Positions 43,761 through 52,173 of a stretch of DNA of 64,000 bases are shown in pieces. Made by a program: the position numbers and the translations under genes. Each line of letters opens with the position of its first letter. Position 1 is the first letter of the stretch. This DNA is from JAEVLT01 sp050496765 (GTDB lineage: Bacteria > Bacillota > Bacilli > Bacillales > Cytobacillaceae), in contig NZ_JBNWEO010000018.1 in assembly GCF_050496765.1 (NCBI RefSeq), forward strand, positions 248,001-312,000. The letters run 5' to 3'. The notes below the pieces were generated by a model. The model saw nothing but the letters and a program-made list of their open reading frames with translations, was not told where the DNA came from and did no database searches.

Positions 43761-44564
43761 ATGGCTACATCGACGATGGAAAAACCGGTTACCGTAACAC
43801 AATACCAAAAAGAGCAAATTTTAATAGTCAACAACTTGGAAATTTTTTATGGCGAAAAACGTGCTGTAAATGGCATCAGCATGGATATCGAAAAAAATGC
43901 CATTACCGCCTTAATCGGACCTTCCGGCTGCGGAAAATCAACCTTCCTAAGAAGCATTAACCGGATGAACGATTTGATCCCCAGTGCAAGAGCAGAGGGC
44001 GAGATCCTCTACGAGGGTTTAAATATACTTTCAAATGATATTAATGTGGTTGCTTTACGGAAAGAAATTGGTATGGTTTTTCAAAAGCCAAACCCTTTCC
44101 CAAAATCGATTTATGAAAACATTACACATGCACTGAAATTTTCTGGAATTAAAAAGAAAAGTCTGCTTGATGAGATTGTTGAAGAGAGTTTGCAAAAAGC
44201 TGCATTGTGGGATGAAGTAAAGGATCGTTTGCATAAATCGGCTCTCTCCCTTTCCGGCGGACAACAGCAGCGACTTTGCATTGCAAGGACGATTGCAATG
44301 AAGCCTGCGGTTATGCTTCTGGATGAGCCATCTTCCGCACTTGATCCGATTTCCAATGCGAAAGTGGAAGAACTGATCGTTGAATTGAAAAAGGATTACT
44401 CGATCGTGATTGTCACACACAATATGGGGCAGGCTTCCCGGATTTCGGATAAAACAGCGTTCTTCTTAAATGGGGACTTGGTTGAATACGATGAAACGGA
44501 GAAGATTTTCACCAATCCTGAAGAGAAAAAGACGGAAGAGTATATTTCAGGAAGGTTCGGATAA
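43761..44564 (+). CDS. pstB1: Phosphate ABC transporter ATPase PstB1
   Basis: A 267-residue ABC ATPase with Walker A GPSGCGKST, signature LSGGQQQR and Walker B VMLLDEPSSALDP. It energises phosphate uptake through PstCA. The ATG is behind AAGGAGTGATGAGG, 15 bp after pstA. As in B. subtilis there are two pstB genes in tandem. Confidence 0.93.
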   Translation: MATSTMEKPVTVTQYQKEQILIVNNLEIFYGEKRAVNGISMDIEKNAITALIGPSGCGKSTFLRSINRMNDLIPSARAEGEILYEGLNILSNDINVVALRKEIGMVFQKPNPFPKSIYENITHALKFSGIKKKSLLDEIVEESLQKAALWDEVKDRLHKSALSLSGGQQQRLCIARTIAMKPAVMLLDEPSSALDPISNAKVEELIVELKKDYSIVIVTHNMGQASRISDKTAFFLNGDLVEYDETEKIFTNPEEKKTEEYISGRFG

Positions 44565-44576
44565 GGGGGAAAAGCA

Positions 44577-45350
44577 GTGACTGTTGCAACTATTTCGAAT
44601 AAAGCATTTGATATAAATGATTTAAATTTGTGGTATGGCGATCACCATGCACTCAAAAACATAGACTTTCCAATTTACCAAAAGGAAGTTACCGCTATTA
44701 TTGGACCATCTGGATGCGGTAAATCCACATTTATTAAAACGTTAAATTTAATGATTAACACAATTCCAAACGTAAAAATGTCTGGAGAGATCAATTTTGA
44801 TGGAAAAAATATTTTAACGAATAAAATTGATCTTGTGGAATTGCGGAAGCGGGTCGGTATGGTGTTCCAAAAAGGAAATCCGTTTCCTCAGTCCATTTTC
44901 GACAATATCGCTTATGGGCCAAGAATCCATGGAACAAAGAAGAAGAAGGATTTGGACGAGATCGTCGAGAAATCATTACTGGATGTCGCGTTATGGGATG
45001 AAGTAAAGGATCGCTTGGACGCCCCAGCATTGGGTCTTTCCGGCGGACAGCAGCAAAGATTATGCATCGCCCGGGCACTTGCAACAAAACCGGAAGTGCT
45101 GCTAATGGATGAGCCGACTTCTGCTCTTGATCCTATTTCCACATTGAAAATCGAAGAATTAGTGTTAGAATTGAAAGAAAAATATACGATTGTCATCGTC
45201 ACCCACAATATGCAACAAGCAGCTCGAGTATCGCATAAGACGGCATTTTTCTTAATGGGCGAATTAATTGAGTTGGATTCGACTGAGAAAATATTCTCCC
45301 GGCCATCTGACGAGCGAACAGAAGGTTATATTACAGGAAGATTCGGATAA
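44577..45350 (+). CDS. pstB2: Phosphate ABC transporter ATPase PstB2
   Basis: A 257-residue second PstB, similar in motifs (GPSGCGKST, LSGGQQQR, VLLMDEPTSALDP) to its neighbour. It starts with GTG at 44577 after AAGGGGG. Whether both ATPases form a heterodimer or serve alternatively cannot be told from sequence. Confidence 0.92.
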   Translation: MTVATISNKAFDINDLNLWYGDHHALKNIDFPIYQKEVTAIIGPSGCGKSTFIKTLNLMINTIPNVKMSGEINFDGKNILTNKIDLVELRKRVGMVFQKGNPFPQSIFDNIAYGPRIHGTKKKKDLDEIVEKSLLDVALWDEVKDRLDAPALGLSGGQQQRLCIARALATKPEVLLMDEPTSALDPISTLKIEELVLELKEKYTIVIVTHNMQQAARVSHKTAFFLMGELIELDSTEKIFSRPSDERTEGYITGRFG

Positions 45351-45364
45351 AAAGGGGGATTTTT

Positions 45365-46024
45365 ATGCACACACGATCAAATTTTGATAGCAATTTAAAG
45401 GAATTAAAAGAAATGCTATTAGACATGGCGCAAAAAGCTGAGTCTGCTGTAAAAGAGGCGATGCTCGCACTCGTTAATCAGGATCTTGAAAAAGCGAGAC
45501 AAGTGGTAGACGGAGACAACATTCTCGACCGGATTGATCATGAAATTAACGACAAGGCATTGATTCTGATAGCGAAAGAATCACCAGTGGCAACCGATCT
45601 GCGCAAAATCATTGTCGCAATCAAAATCTGTACGGAAGTGGAGCGAATTGGCGATCAGGCAGTCAATATTGCGAAGTCGACTTTGCACATCGGCAAGGAA
45701 AAACAATTTAAAGAAATCATTGATATTCCGAAAATGATGGATCTTTCCTTGGACATGCTAACAGATGCGATGACGGCGTTTTATTCTGAAGACGTGGTTC
45801 TTGCAAAACGATGCGCCGAAAAAGATGACCAAGTGGATGAAATGTACGGAAAATTGATTCAAGAATTAATGGGCTATATCCCGGAAAATCCGAATGCAAC
45901 AAACCAAATCACGCAGTTGGCGTACGTCTGCCGCTACATTGAGCGGATTGCCGACCAGACAACAAACATTGCCGAAAATGTAATTTTTCTAGTTACTGGA
46001 AAGCGTTATGATTTAAATGCATAA
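45365..46024 (+). CDS. phoU: Phosphate signalling protein PhoU
   Basis: A 219-residue helical PhoU with two three-helix repeats; each carries the metal-binding-type motif ERIGDQAVNIA (about residue 100) or ERIADQTTNIAE (about residue 200). It links Pst transport to Pho signalling in many bacteria. B. subtilis itself lacks phoU in this operon, so the operon here is the fuller form. The ATG follows AAAGGGGG. Confidence 0.92.
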   Translation: MHTRSNFDSNLKELKEMLLDMAQKAESAVKEAMLALVNQDLEKARQVVDGDNILDRIDHEINDKALILIAKESPVATDLRKIIVAIKICTEVERIGDQAVNIAKSTLHIGKEKQFKEIIDIPKMMDLSLDMLTDAMTAFYSEDVVLAKRCAEKDDQVDEMYGKLIQELMGYIPENPNATNQITQLAYVCRYIERIADQTTNIAENVIFLVTGKRYDLNA

Positions 46025-46028
46025 TGTT

Positions 46029-46066
46029 TAAAAGCGATGATGCACTGGCATTATCGCTTTTAATTT
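46029..46066 (+). terminator. Terminator of the pst operon
   Basis: A 13-bp stem with one mismatch (46031-46043 with 46048-46060) is followed by TAATTT. Confidence 0.75.
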
Positions 46067-46092
46067 GTTGTAAATTTTGTGTAAAAATATGA

Positions 46093-46119
46093 TAAAAATG
46101 AATTATTTTCTGCTGAAAT
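46093..46119 (+). promoter_or_regulatory. Possible sigma-D promoter of the chemoreceptor gene
   Basis: TAAA (46093-46096), exactly 15 bp, then GCTGAAAT (46112-46119) compares with the motility sigma factor consensus TAAA-N15-GCCGATAT (6 of 8 in the -10). It ends 46 nt before the gene. Chemoreceptor genes in Bacillus are usually sigma-D dependent. Confidence 0.45.
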
Positions 46120-46164
46120 TTTTTATGATAGCTGTATGAAACAAGCATAAGTGGGGGACAGAAG

Positions 46165-47928
46165 ATGGATAAACGTAAAAGACAGAAAAATTTTTTTGCC
46201 TTATTATTGAATCAAAAGACCCATTCTATAAAATGGCGGAATATCCCGATTCGCTATAAATTGCTGCTATCAATGGGTTTTAGTACACTGCTCTTCATTA
46301 TTGCAACAATCTTGGTTATTATGTTGCTGCAAAATGTGAAAAAAGACATGCAATTTGTTAAAGATAAAGGCGAACAAGCCGTTCTTGTCTCCGATATTGA
46401 TTCGCTGATGAATGCGAAGGACACACGGATTGCCGATTACATAACCTTTTTGAAAATGGATGATGTGAAAAAATATCGAGAATTAAGAAATGAAATGAAC
46501 GACAAATTGGTTGTTCTGAAGAAAGGAACAGACAACAAAGCCATCTTTGCGTTAATGAATCAAGTTGAAGCAAACAATAAAGAAATTGACCGTCTATTTA
46601 TCGATCAGGTGATCCCTTCCGTTGTCCGGCTTGATCATGACCTGTACACAAAGGTGCGGAAAAATATATCGGATCTTCGAGAAAAGAATTCAGCGATCTT
46701 AAACAAGCTTAGCAAAGAAATACGGGCGGAGCGCGACACAGCGATTGCAGATGCCGAAAACCGAATGGCAGTACTAATTTTTGAAATCATTCTCATTGTG
46801 GTCTTATCGGCGTTGCTAAGTGGTGTGCTTGTCTTTTTCCTGGCTCAATCATTGAAAAAACAGCTTTCGACCATTGTAACTACAACCAAACAAGTGGCTG
46901 CTGGCCAATTAAATGCTGAAAATCTATCTTATAATGGGGAAGATGAACTGGGTGAAATCACTACTGCAGTGAACGGAATGATCGCCAGTTTGCGGGAAAT
47001 GGTAAAAGGTATTAAAATCGCTTCGGAAAATTTGTTTCACAACAGTGATCAATTGAAGGATTCGTGTATTGCTGTTAAAGACTCAAGCGAATCAACTTCG
47101 GACACGATGATCTTGCTATCCCGGGGTGCTGAGCAGCAAACTTCTTCAACCCTTCAGCTGTTTTCACATTACGAATCGCTAAATGGCGAGATTAGCCGTT
47201 CAACAAAAAAAGGGGCCGCCTTAAAGAAATCCGGTCACCAGGTTTTAGAGGCAGCTTCGAATGGAAAACAATTAATGGATAATTCTGTATTAAAAATTGA
47301 AAATGTCCATCAAATGATCGAAAATACGCTTGCTGATGTGGTGGTTCTAGATGAAGAAACACGCGAAATCAATCGTTTAGCAGATGTGATTAAATCGATT
47401 GCTGGCCAAACCCATTTGCTGGCACTTAATGCATCAATTGAAGCGGCAAGAGCGGGCGAGTTTGGCAAAGGTTTTGCCGTCGTGGCACAAGAGGTAAAAA
47501 AACTTGCCAGTGAAGTCGAGTCTTCTTTAAGTGAAATTAATGGAATTGTTCATTCAATTCAAAGCATGTCAAAAGGGATCATGGAATCATTGCACAAAGG
47601 CTTCGAAGAATTAACTTCTAGTAAGAATCAGATTAATCATACAGGCAACAGTTTTGACACCATTAAAACAGGTATCGAGCAAATGGTACGAAATGTTGAG
47701 GAAATAGCCAAGTACTTAGAGAATATATCTGTTGGCAGTGAAGAAGTAAAGGCCGCTTTTGAGGCCATTACTGGCACATCACAAACATTTAGTGCCGGAG
47801 CGATTGAAACATCTGCGACAATTAAGCAGCAAGATGAAGAACTAGAGAAGATTTTGGCGCATGCACAAAAAATGAGCAAAGAAGCAAGCATACTTGCGAA
47901 TTTGGTTAAAAACTTTCAAACCGCTTAA
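46165..47928 (+). CDS. Methyl-accepting chemotaxis protein
   Basis: A 587-residue chemoreceptor. TM1 is near residues 33-55 and TM2 near 208-230, enclosing an extracytoplasmic four-helix sensor of about 150 residues. A HAMP domain (about 230-285) and a signalling domain follow, with the hairpin-tip region around IAGQTHLLALNASIEAARAGE. The ligand is unknown. The placement after pst-phoU suggests, but does not prove, a link to phosphate sensing. The ATG follows GGGGGACAG. Confidence 0.9.
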   Translation: MDKRKRQKNFFALLLNQKTHSIKWRNIPIRYKLLLSMGFSTLLFIIATILVIMLLQNVKKDMQFVKDKGEQAVLVSDIDSLMNAKDTRIADYITFLKMDDVKKYRELRNEMNDKLVVLKKGTDNKAIFALMNQVEANNKEIDRLFIDQVIPSVVRLDHDLYTKVRKNISDLREKNSAILNKLSKEIRAERDTAIADAENRMAVLIFEIILIVVLSALLSGVLVFFLAQSLKKQLSTIVTTTKQVAAGQLNAENLSYNGEDELGEITTAVNGMIASLREMVKGIKIASENLFHNSDQLKDSCIAVKDSSESTSDTMILLSRGAEQQTSSTLQLFSHYESLNGEISRSTKKGAALKKSGHQVLEAASNGKQLMDNSVLKIENVHQMIENTLADVVVLDEETREINRLADVIKSIAGQTHLLALNASIEAARAGEFGKGFAVVAQEVKKLASEVESSLSEINGIVHSIQSMSKGIMESLHKGFEELTSSKNQINHTGNSFDTIKTGIEQMVRNVEEIAKYLENISVGSEEVKAAFEAITGTSQTFSAGAIETSATIKQQDEELEKILAHAQKMSKEASILANLVKNFQTA

Positions 47929-47952
47929 TGAAAAACAAATGGTAGAGACGAT

Positions 47953-47995
47953 GAAAGCCTGCTGAAAAAACGCTATTCAGCAGGCTTTATTTTCG
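47953..47995 (+). terminator. Terminator of the chemoreceptor gene
   Basis: A perfect 13-bp stem AAAGCCTGCTGAA/TTCAGCAGGCTTT is followed by ATTTT. Confidence 0.85.
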
Positions 47996-48011
47996 CAAAA
48001 ATACAATATAC

Positions 48012-48380
48012 TTATTCTTTTTCTGCATAGGCTTCGAGAATTTCATAAACCTCTTCGGTGGATAAGGAAGATAGGCTGGCGATTTGTTCAATCGGTTTTC
48101 CTTGTTGTGCAAGAGCCCAGACTTGATTTTTTATAATATCATGAATTTCCTTTCTTTTTTTGATTGGTGGTGAAGCCGGTCTTGGAAAGGCATCATCAGC
48201 AACAAGCAGTTCCTCTTCAAGAATGTTCATTTTCTTTTTTAACTGATACAGTTCTTGAACTTGCTGCATTGTAAACTGGTCAACTTCCTCCTTTAATTCC
48301 TTATAAGGGTCTTTTTGTAAAAAAGAAAGGATAAGGAAAAAAAGGGACAGACCAAATAGCACAAGCATCGTCATTTCCAT
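48012..48380 (-). CDS. Unknown membrane-anchored coiled-coil protein
   Basis: A 122-residue protein with one N-terminal span (MTMLVLFGLSLFFLILSFL), then a charged helix likely to form a coiled coil (YKELKEEVDQFTMQQVQELYQLKKKMNILEEEL), then a C-terminal HTH-like part (IIKNQVWALAQQGKPIEQIASLSSLSTEEVYEILEAY). The layout resembles DUF6115/SwrB-type proteins, but I do not claim membership. The ATG at 48380 follows GAGGTG. It is divergent from the DUF4912 gene, across an interval with three Spo0A heptamers. Confidence 0.7.
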   Translation of the reverse strand: MEMTMLVLFGLSLFFLILSFLQKDPYKELKEEVDQFTMQQVQELYQLKKKMNILEEELLVADDAFPRPASPPIKKRKEIHDIIKNQVWALAQQGKPIEQIASLSSLSTEEVYEILEAYAEKE

Positions 48381-48437
48381 AAATTGCACCTCAACTGTTC
48401 ACTTACTAGTTGTATTTTACCATTATGCATTCTTTTT

Positions 48438-48546
48438 TTCGACACGACTGTTCAATAATATTGGACTTCTTTTTAGCTGCTCCGTGAAGCGATGTGTCGA
48501 AAAATGTTGGTTTCTATATAAAAAGCAGGTGTCGAATTTTCTTTTT
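48438..48546. promoter_or_regulatory. Three exact Spo0A-box heptamers
   Basis: TGTCGAA occurs at 48495-48501 and 48540-48546 on the plus strand and at 48444-48438 on the minus strand, all in one 345-bp divergent intergenic region. TGTCGAA is the core of the 0A box. Three exact copies within 109 bp are very unlikely by chance. The rest of 48381-48725 is AT-rich with no gene. Confidence 0.6.
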
Positions 48547-48725
48547 TTCAGCAGTTGAAAAAAACATTTCGTTTTAATGCCCTGCTGGATAAGGGAAGGC
48601 GGGAAACGACAAATTGCGTTTATTGTACTGTTTCTTTGTGAGTGATACTATTAAAGTAGAAAAATTCATGAATAATGGAGATAAAAGTTGCATAGACTAA
48701 GTAGTTTGCGGACTGGAGGAAAGAC

Positions 48726-49367
48726 ATGCTTGATGAAATGATCAAACGAAGACGGAATGGTTTTTCCTTCCGGCAAGTTGCAAAGGGACTAAAGACAACG
48801 GCAGGATCTGTCCGCTATCGGTGGCATAAAGAGGTAAACAGCAACGATCACGAGAAGCAGTCGGCGGATCATGCAGGCTCTTTCGTCGCTGTCACTCCCG
48901 TATATACGACAGAACTTGTCATGAAACAAACGGATACTCAAAAGGTTGCATTAAACTGGCAGGCTGTTGAGCTTCCGAAAGCGGTAGTGAAACATTTTTT
49001 TCAAGCCGATTTCGATGATCTTGTTCAAGTGATTCGAATCTATGATGTTACGAAACGAAGCTTTATTGGCTCGAATGCTCATCATTATTACGAATTGGCC
49101 GTTTCGTATTCACATGAAAGCTGGAATGTAAAAGGACTTCCTTCTAATCGAAGTTATATTGCGGAATTGGGAGTAAAAATGAAGGAAAATGACTTTTTTC
49201 CAATTCTGCGTTCAAATTCTGTTCAGCTTGGCTGTGCAAACGAAATAGATGTAGAAATAGGCAGTGAAGCAAACGGAGAAACAACTCCCGTTTGGCTGGA
49301 ACATGTGAGCACTTATAGCTATTACCAAGAAACATCGCAAAAAGAAATGGAGACTAAAAATGACTGA
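48726..49367 (+). CDS. DUF4912 domain protein
   Basis: A 213-residue protein. An N-terminal HTH-like segment (FSFRQVAKGLKTTAGSVRYRWHKEV) is followed by a DUF4912 domain (about residues 85-200) with the typical PKAVVKHFFQADFDDLVQVIRIYDVT and HHYYELAV ... RSYIAELGVK. DUF4912 is often found next to glycan-metabolism genes; its function is unknown. The ATG follows GGAGGAAAG and the 3' end overlaps the next gene by 8 bp. Confidence 0.8.
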   Translation: MLDEMIKRRRNGFSFRQVAKGLKTTAGSVRYRWHKEVNSNDHEKQSADHAGSFVAVTPVYTTELVMKQTDTQKVALNWQAVELPKAVVKHFFQADFDDLVQVIRIYDVTKRSFIGSNAHHYYELAVSYSHESWNVKGLPSNRSYIAELGVKMKENDFFPILRSNSVQLGCANEIDVEIGSEANGETTPVWLEHVSTYSYYQETSQKEMETKND

Positions 49368-50601
49368 AGCTTGCCCGCAAAAAAGACAGGATGTTGAAAG
49401 TCCAAACGTTAAAATTCTTATGCTCACATGGGAATATCCACCAAATGTTGTTGGCGGCTTATCAAGACATGTACATGGTTTGTCAAAACATCTTGCCATG
49501 ATCGGTGTAGAAGTGCATGTGGTAACCGCAGGAAATGGCGGACTGCCACCATATGAATACGCTGATGGGGTTCATATTCACAGGGTTAAACCATTAAAGG
49601 AAAATGATGAGCAATTTCTTCGATGGATAGCTGGTTTGAATGTTGCAATTGCTTCAGAAGCCGCAAAATTGGCTGCGAAAATAAATTTCAAACTGATCCA
49701 TGCCCATGACTGGCTTACCGGTGCTGCAGCCATGGCCTTAAAAGATGTATTGGGATTACCGCTTTTGGCAACAATACACGCCACTGAATATGGAAGAAAT
49801 GCAGGAATTCACAATGAAATGCAACGGGCCATTCATGAGCAGGAACAACATTTATTGAATATGGCAGACCATGTCATTGTATGCAGTGAATTTATGAGGG
49901 AAGAACTTTCACTCGTATTTGGATTAGACAAGGAGAGAATCTCGATCATTGCAAATGGAATTGATTGCATCGAAGCCCTACCGGAAAAAGAAATCGCTTT
50001 CCCCAAATGGGAAGGAAAAAAACGTATTTTTTCCGTTGGACGTGTCGTTTCGGAAAAAGGATTTGCGACCTTGATTGAGGCAGCTGCACTCGTCAAACAA
50101 GCCAATGAAGCCATCCATTTCTTGATTGCTGGCAAGGGTCCAATGCTGGAGACATATCGGCGTCAAATTATGGAACGGAATTTGCAAGAGTACATTACGT
50201 TTGTCGGCTATATCTCGGATGAAGAGAAGGATGCCTTCTACCGACAGTGTGACATTGCTATTTTTCCAAGCTTGTATGAGCCGTTTGGGATTGTTGTTTT
50301 AGAATCAATGAATCACGGTAAACCAACCATTGCTTCAAGAGTTGGCGGATTGCAAATGATTCTTCAACACATGGAAACCGGATTATTCATTGAACCGGGT
50401 GATGCAGCGCAATTGCTTGAACAGATTCATTTTTTACTTGAAAATCCACAAAAAGCGCAAGAAATTGGTTTACAAGGCAGAAAAATGGTGAAAAGTTTAT
50501 ATGGTTGGACACGAATTGCAACAGAGACAAAACGAGTAATGGAGGATCTTCTTCTCCAACAGCAAATCAATCCAAATGATGAACAATTGATTCGAAAATA
50601 A
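49360..50601 (+). CDS. yqgM: GT4 family glycosyltransferase
   Basis: A 413-residue GT-B glycosyltransferase. The N-terminal MLTWEYPPNVVGGLSRHVHGLSKHL resembles starch/glycogen-synthase-like GT4 enzymes. The C-terminal half has FSVGRVVSEKGFATLIEAA and the E-X7-E motif of EPFGIVVLESM. It probably uses a nucleotide-sugar donor; the acceptor is unknown. It overlaps the DUF4912 gene and is followed 24 bp later by an unknown gene, forming a three-gene cluster. The position matches B. subtilis yqgM; that symbol is tentative. Confidence 0.8.
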   Translation: MTEACPQKRQDVESPNVKILMLTWEYPPNVVGGLSRHVHGLSKHLAMIGVEVHVVTAGNGGLPPYEYADGVHIHRVKPLKENDEQFLRWIAGLNVAIASEAAKLAAKINFKLIHAHDWLTGAAAMALKDVLGLPLLATIHATEYGRNAGIHNEMQRAIHEQEQHLLNMADHVIVCSEFMREELSLVFGLDKERISIIANGIDCIEALPEKEIAFPKWEGKKRIFSVGRVVSEKGFATLIEAAALVKQANEAIHFLIAGKGPMLETYRRQIMERNLQEYITFVGYISDEEKDAFYRQCDIAIFPSLYEPFGIVVLESMNHGKPTIASRVGGLQMILQHMETGLFIEPGDAAQLLEQIHFLLENPQKAQEIGLQGRKMVKSLYGWTRIATETKRVMEDLLLQQQINPNDEQLIRK

Positions 50602-50625
50602 ATTTTTAAAAAGGTGTAAAGAGAA

Positions 50626-51249
50626 ATGGGAAAACTAACTGAACTTGATAAAGTAGAAGAAATTTCTTTTTCGTCAACCAAACTTGATTCTCTCCATTTT
50701 ACTCCGGGCATATGGCTGAATGGAAATTGCCATTGGCTTCACGACGTTCGGGAAAAAGTAATGTATTCTGAAAAAATGACTGTCAAAGTAGTGCTCGAAA
50801 GGATTCATTCAAAAATTTGGTATTATCGGCTATTTGTCAGCAATCATAGTACGGAACCGAAAGATATGAAGGTTTTAGCTGCCCATTATCATCCCAATCT
50901 GCTTGAAAAACAGTTTTCATTTGCCTCGCCAACAGACCGAAATGTGTATCATTTAATCAATGAAGATGTTTATATGGTGAATGCCCGCTGCAATGGAAAA
51001 CCTGCTAACGAGTATACGATTCAACCATTCTGGAATCTCATTTCCAATCAAATTTGGAATTGTGAGCACCTCGGCAGCCTCAAATATCAGCCGATGGTTA
51101 AAGGACCGGCCACAAGCATTTTAGCGTTGGATACAACGATTGGAGCCCGTGAAACAGTGCAAATACAGTCATGGGTAATCCACGGGAAAAGCAGGCAGGA
51201 AGTTGGGCTGCTCAATCATGTGTTATTGAATAAACAGCTGAAACGATAG
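50626..51249 (+). CDS. Unknown protein of the glycosyltransferase cluster
   Basis: A 207-residue soluble protein with no signal peptide or membrane span and a mixed alpha/beta look (LHFTPGIWLNGNCHWLHDVREKV, WYYRLFVSNHS, HLINEDVYMVNARCNG). I do not recognise the family. The ATG follows AAAGGTGTAAAGAG. Tight placement after the GT4 gene suggests a shared role. Confidence 0.75.
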   Translation: MGKLTELDKVEEISFSSTKLDSLHFTPGIWLNGNCHWLHDVREKVMYSEKMTVKVVLERIHSKIWYYRLFVSNHSTEPKDMKVLAAHYHPNLLEKQFSFASPTDRNVYHLINEDVYMVNARCNGKPANEYTIQPFWNLISNQIWNCEHLGSLKYQPMVKGPATSILALDTTIGARETVQIQSWVIHGKSRQEVGLLNHVLLNKQLKR

Positions 51250-51372
51250 TTTCAACCATTCCCAAAAGGCTGTTTGCTGAACTTTTAAAAACAGTACTAG
51301 CATTTCCCTTTGAAAGATGGTATTATAGAAAAGTCGTATGAACTTTACTAGCAAGTTTGGAGGGAAATGAAC

Positions 51373-51522
51373 ATGCGTGTGAATATTACGTTAGCTTGCA
51401 CTGAATGTGGAGACCGTAACTATATTTCAACAAAAAATAAACGTAACAATCCTGACCGTCTTGAGCTTAAAAAATATTGCCCAAGAGAAAAGCGGACAAC
51501 AACACATCGTGAAACAAAATAA
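51373..51522 (+). CDS. rpmG: 50S ribosomal protein L33
   Basis: A 49-residue L33 of the RpmGA type, MRVNITLACTECGDRNY ... KYCPREKRTTTHRETK. The first zinc pair CTEC is present, but in the second only the first cysteine remains (CPRE), as I recall for Bacillus RpmGA. The ATG follows TTTGGAGGGAAATGAAC. It stands alone between the glycosyltransferase cluster and the cyclo-ligase. Confidence 0.93.
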   Translation: MRVNITLACTECGDRNYISTKNKRNNPDRLELKKYCPREKRTTTHRETK

Positions 51523-51554
51523 AGCAGTAGGAGCTTCCTGCTGCTTTTTTTGTT
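51521..51554 (+). terminator. Terminator of rpmG
   Basis: An 11-bp stem (51521-51531 with 51535-51545) is followed by TTTTTT; the stem begins within the stop codon of rpmG. Confidence 0.8.
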
Positions 51555-51606
51555 AGGATAAATTACTGAATATTTATAAAAAAGATTGGGATGAAGGAGT
51601 AAATCA

Positions 51607-52173
51607 ATGACGGATAAAAAAGTGATTCGCAAACAGATGAAAGCCAACTTATCAGACCTTTCCAAACCGATCTATGAAGATTTTTCTTACGAAATTGCGA
51701 AGCGTCTTTACGAACAGCAGGCTTGGATAGAGGCGAATGTGATCGGGATTACCCTCTCAAATCCACCTGAAGTCGATACATATCAAATCATTCGCAAAGC
51801 GTGGGAGCAGGGGAAACAAGTTGCTGTACCAAAATGCCACCAAGCTACTAAAACTTTAACGTTTCATGCACTATCGCAATTCTCTCAACTGGAATCCGTA
51901 TTCTTTGGCTTGTACGAGCCAATTGAACAACAGACGGAAAAACTGGATGCCAAGGAAATCGATCTTTTGCTTGTTCCGGGATTGGCTTTTACCAAAAACG
52001 GATATCGGATTGGTTTCGGCGGTGGGTATTACGACCGTTTTTTACAGACCTACCCGGGTGAAGCCATTTCATTAGCTTTTGATTTTCAACTGATTGAGGA
52101 ATTTGCGGTTGAAGCACACGATATTCCTGTCGCAAAAATCATCACGAACAAACAGGTACTTGATCCTAAATGA
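51607..52173 (+). CDS. yqgN: 5-formyltetrahydrofolate cyclo-ligase
   Basis: A 188-residue enzyme converting 5-formyl-THF to 5,10-methenyl-THF with ATP. Motifs are DKKVIRKQMKANL at the start, the substrate loop in ITLSNPPEVDT, and the C-terminal signature LLLVPGLAFTKNGYRIGFGGGYYDRFL. The ATG follows AAGGAG. Its TGA overlaps the start of the DUF92 gene. Confidence 0.93.
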   Translation: MTDKKVIRKQMKANLSDLSKPIYEDFSYEIAKRLYEQQAWIEANVIGITLSNPPEVDTYQIIRKAWEQGKQVAVPKCHQATKTLTFHALSQFSQLESVFFGLYEPIEQQTEKLDAKEIDLLLVPGLAFTKNGYRIGFGGGYYDRFLQTYPGEAISLAFDFQLIEEFAVEAHDIPVAKIITNKQVLDPK

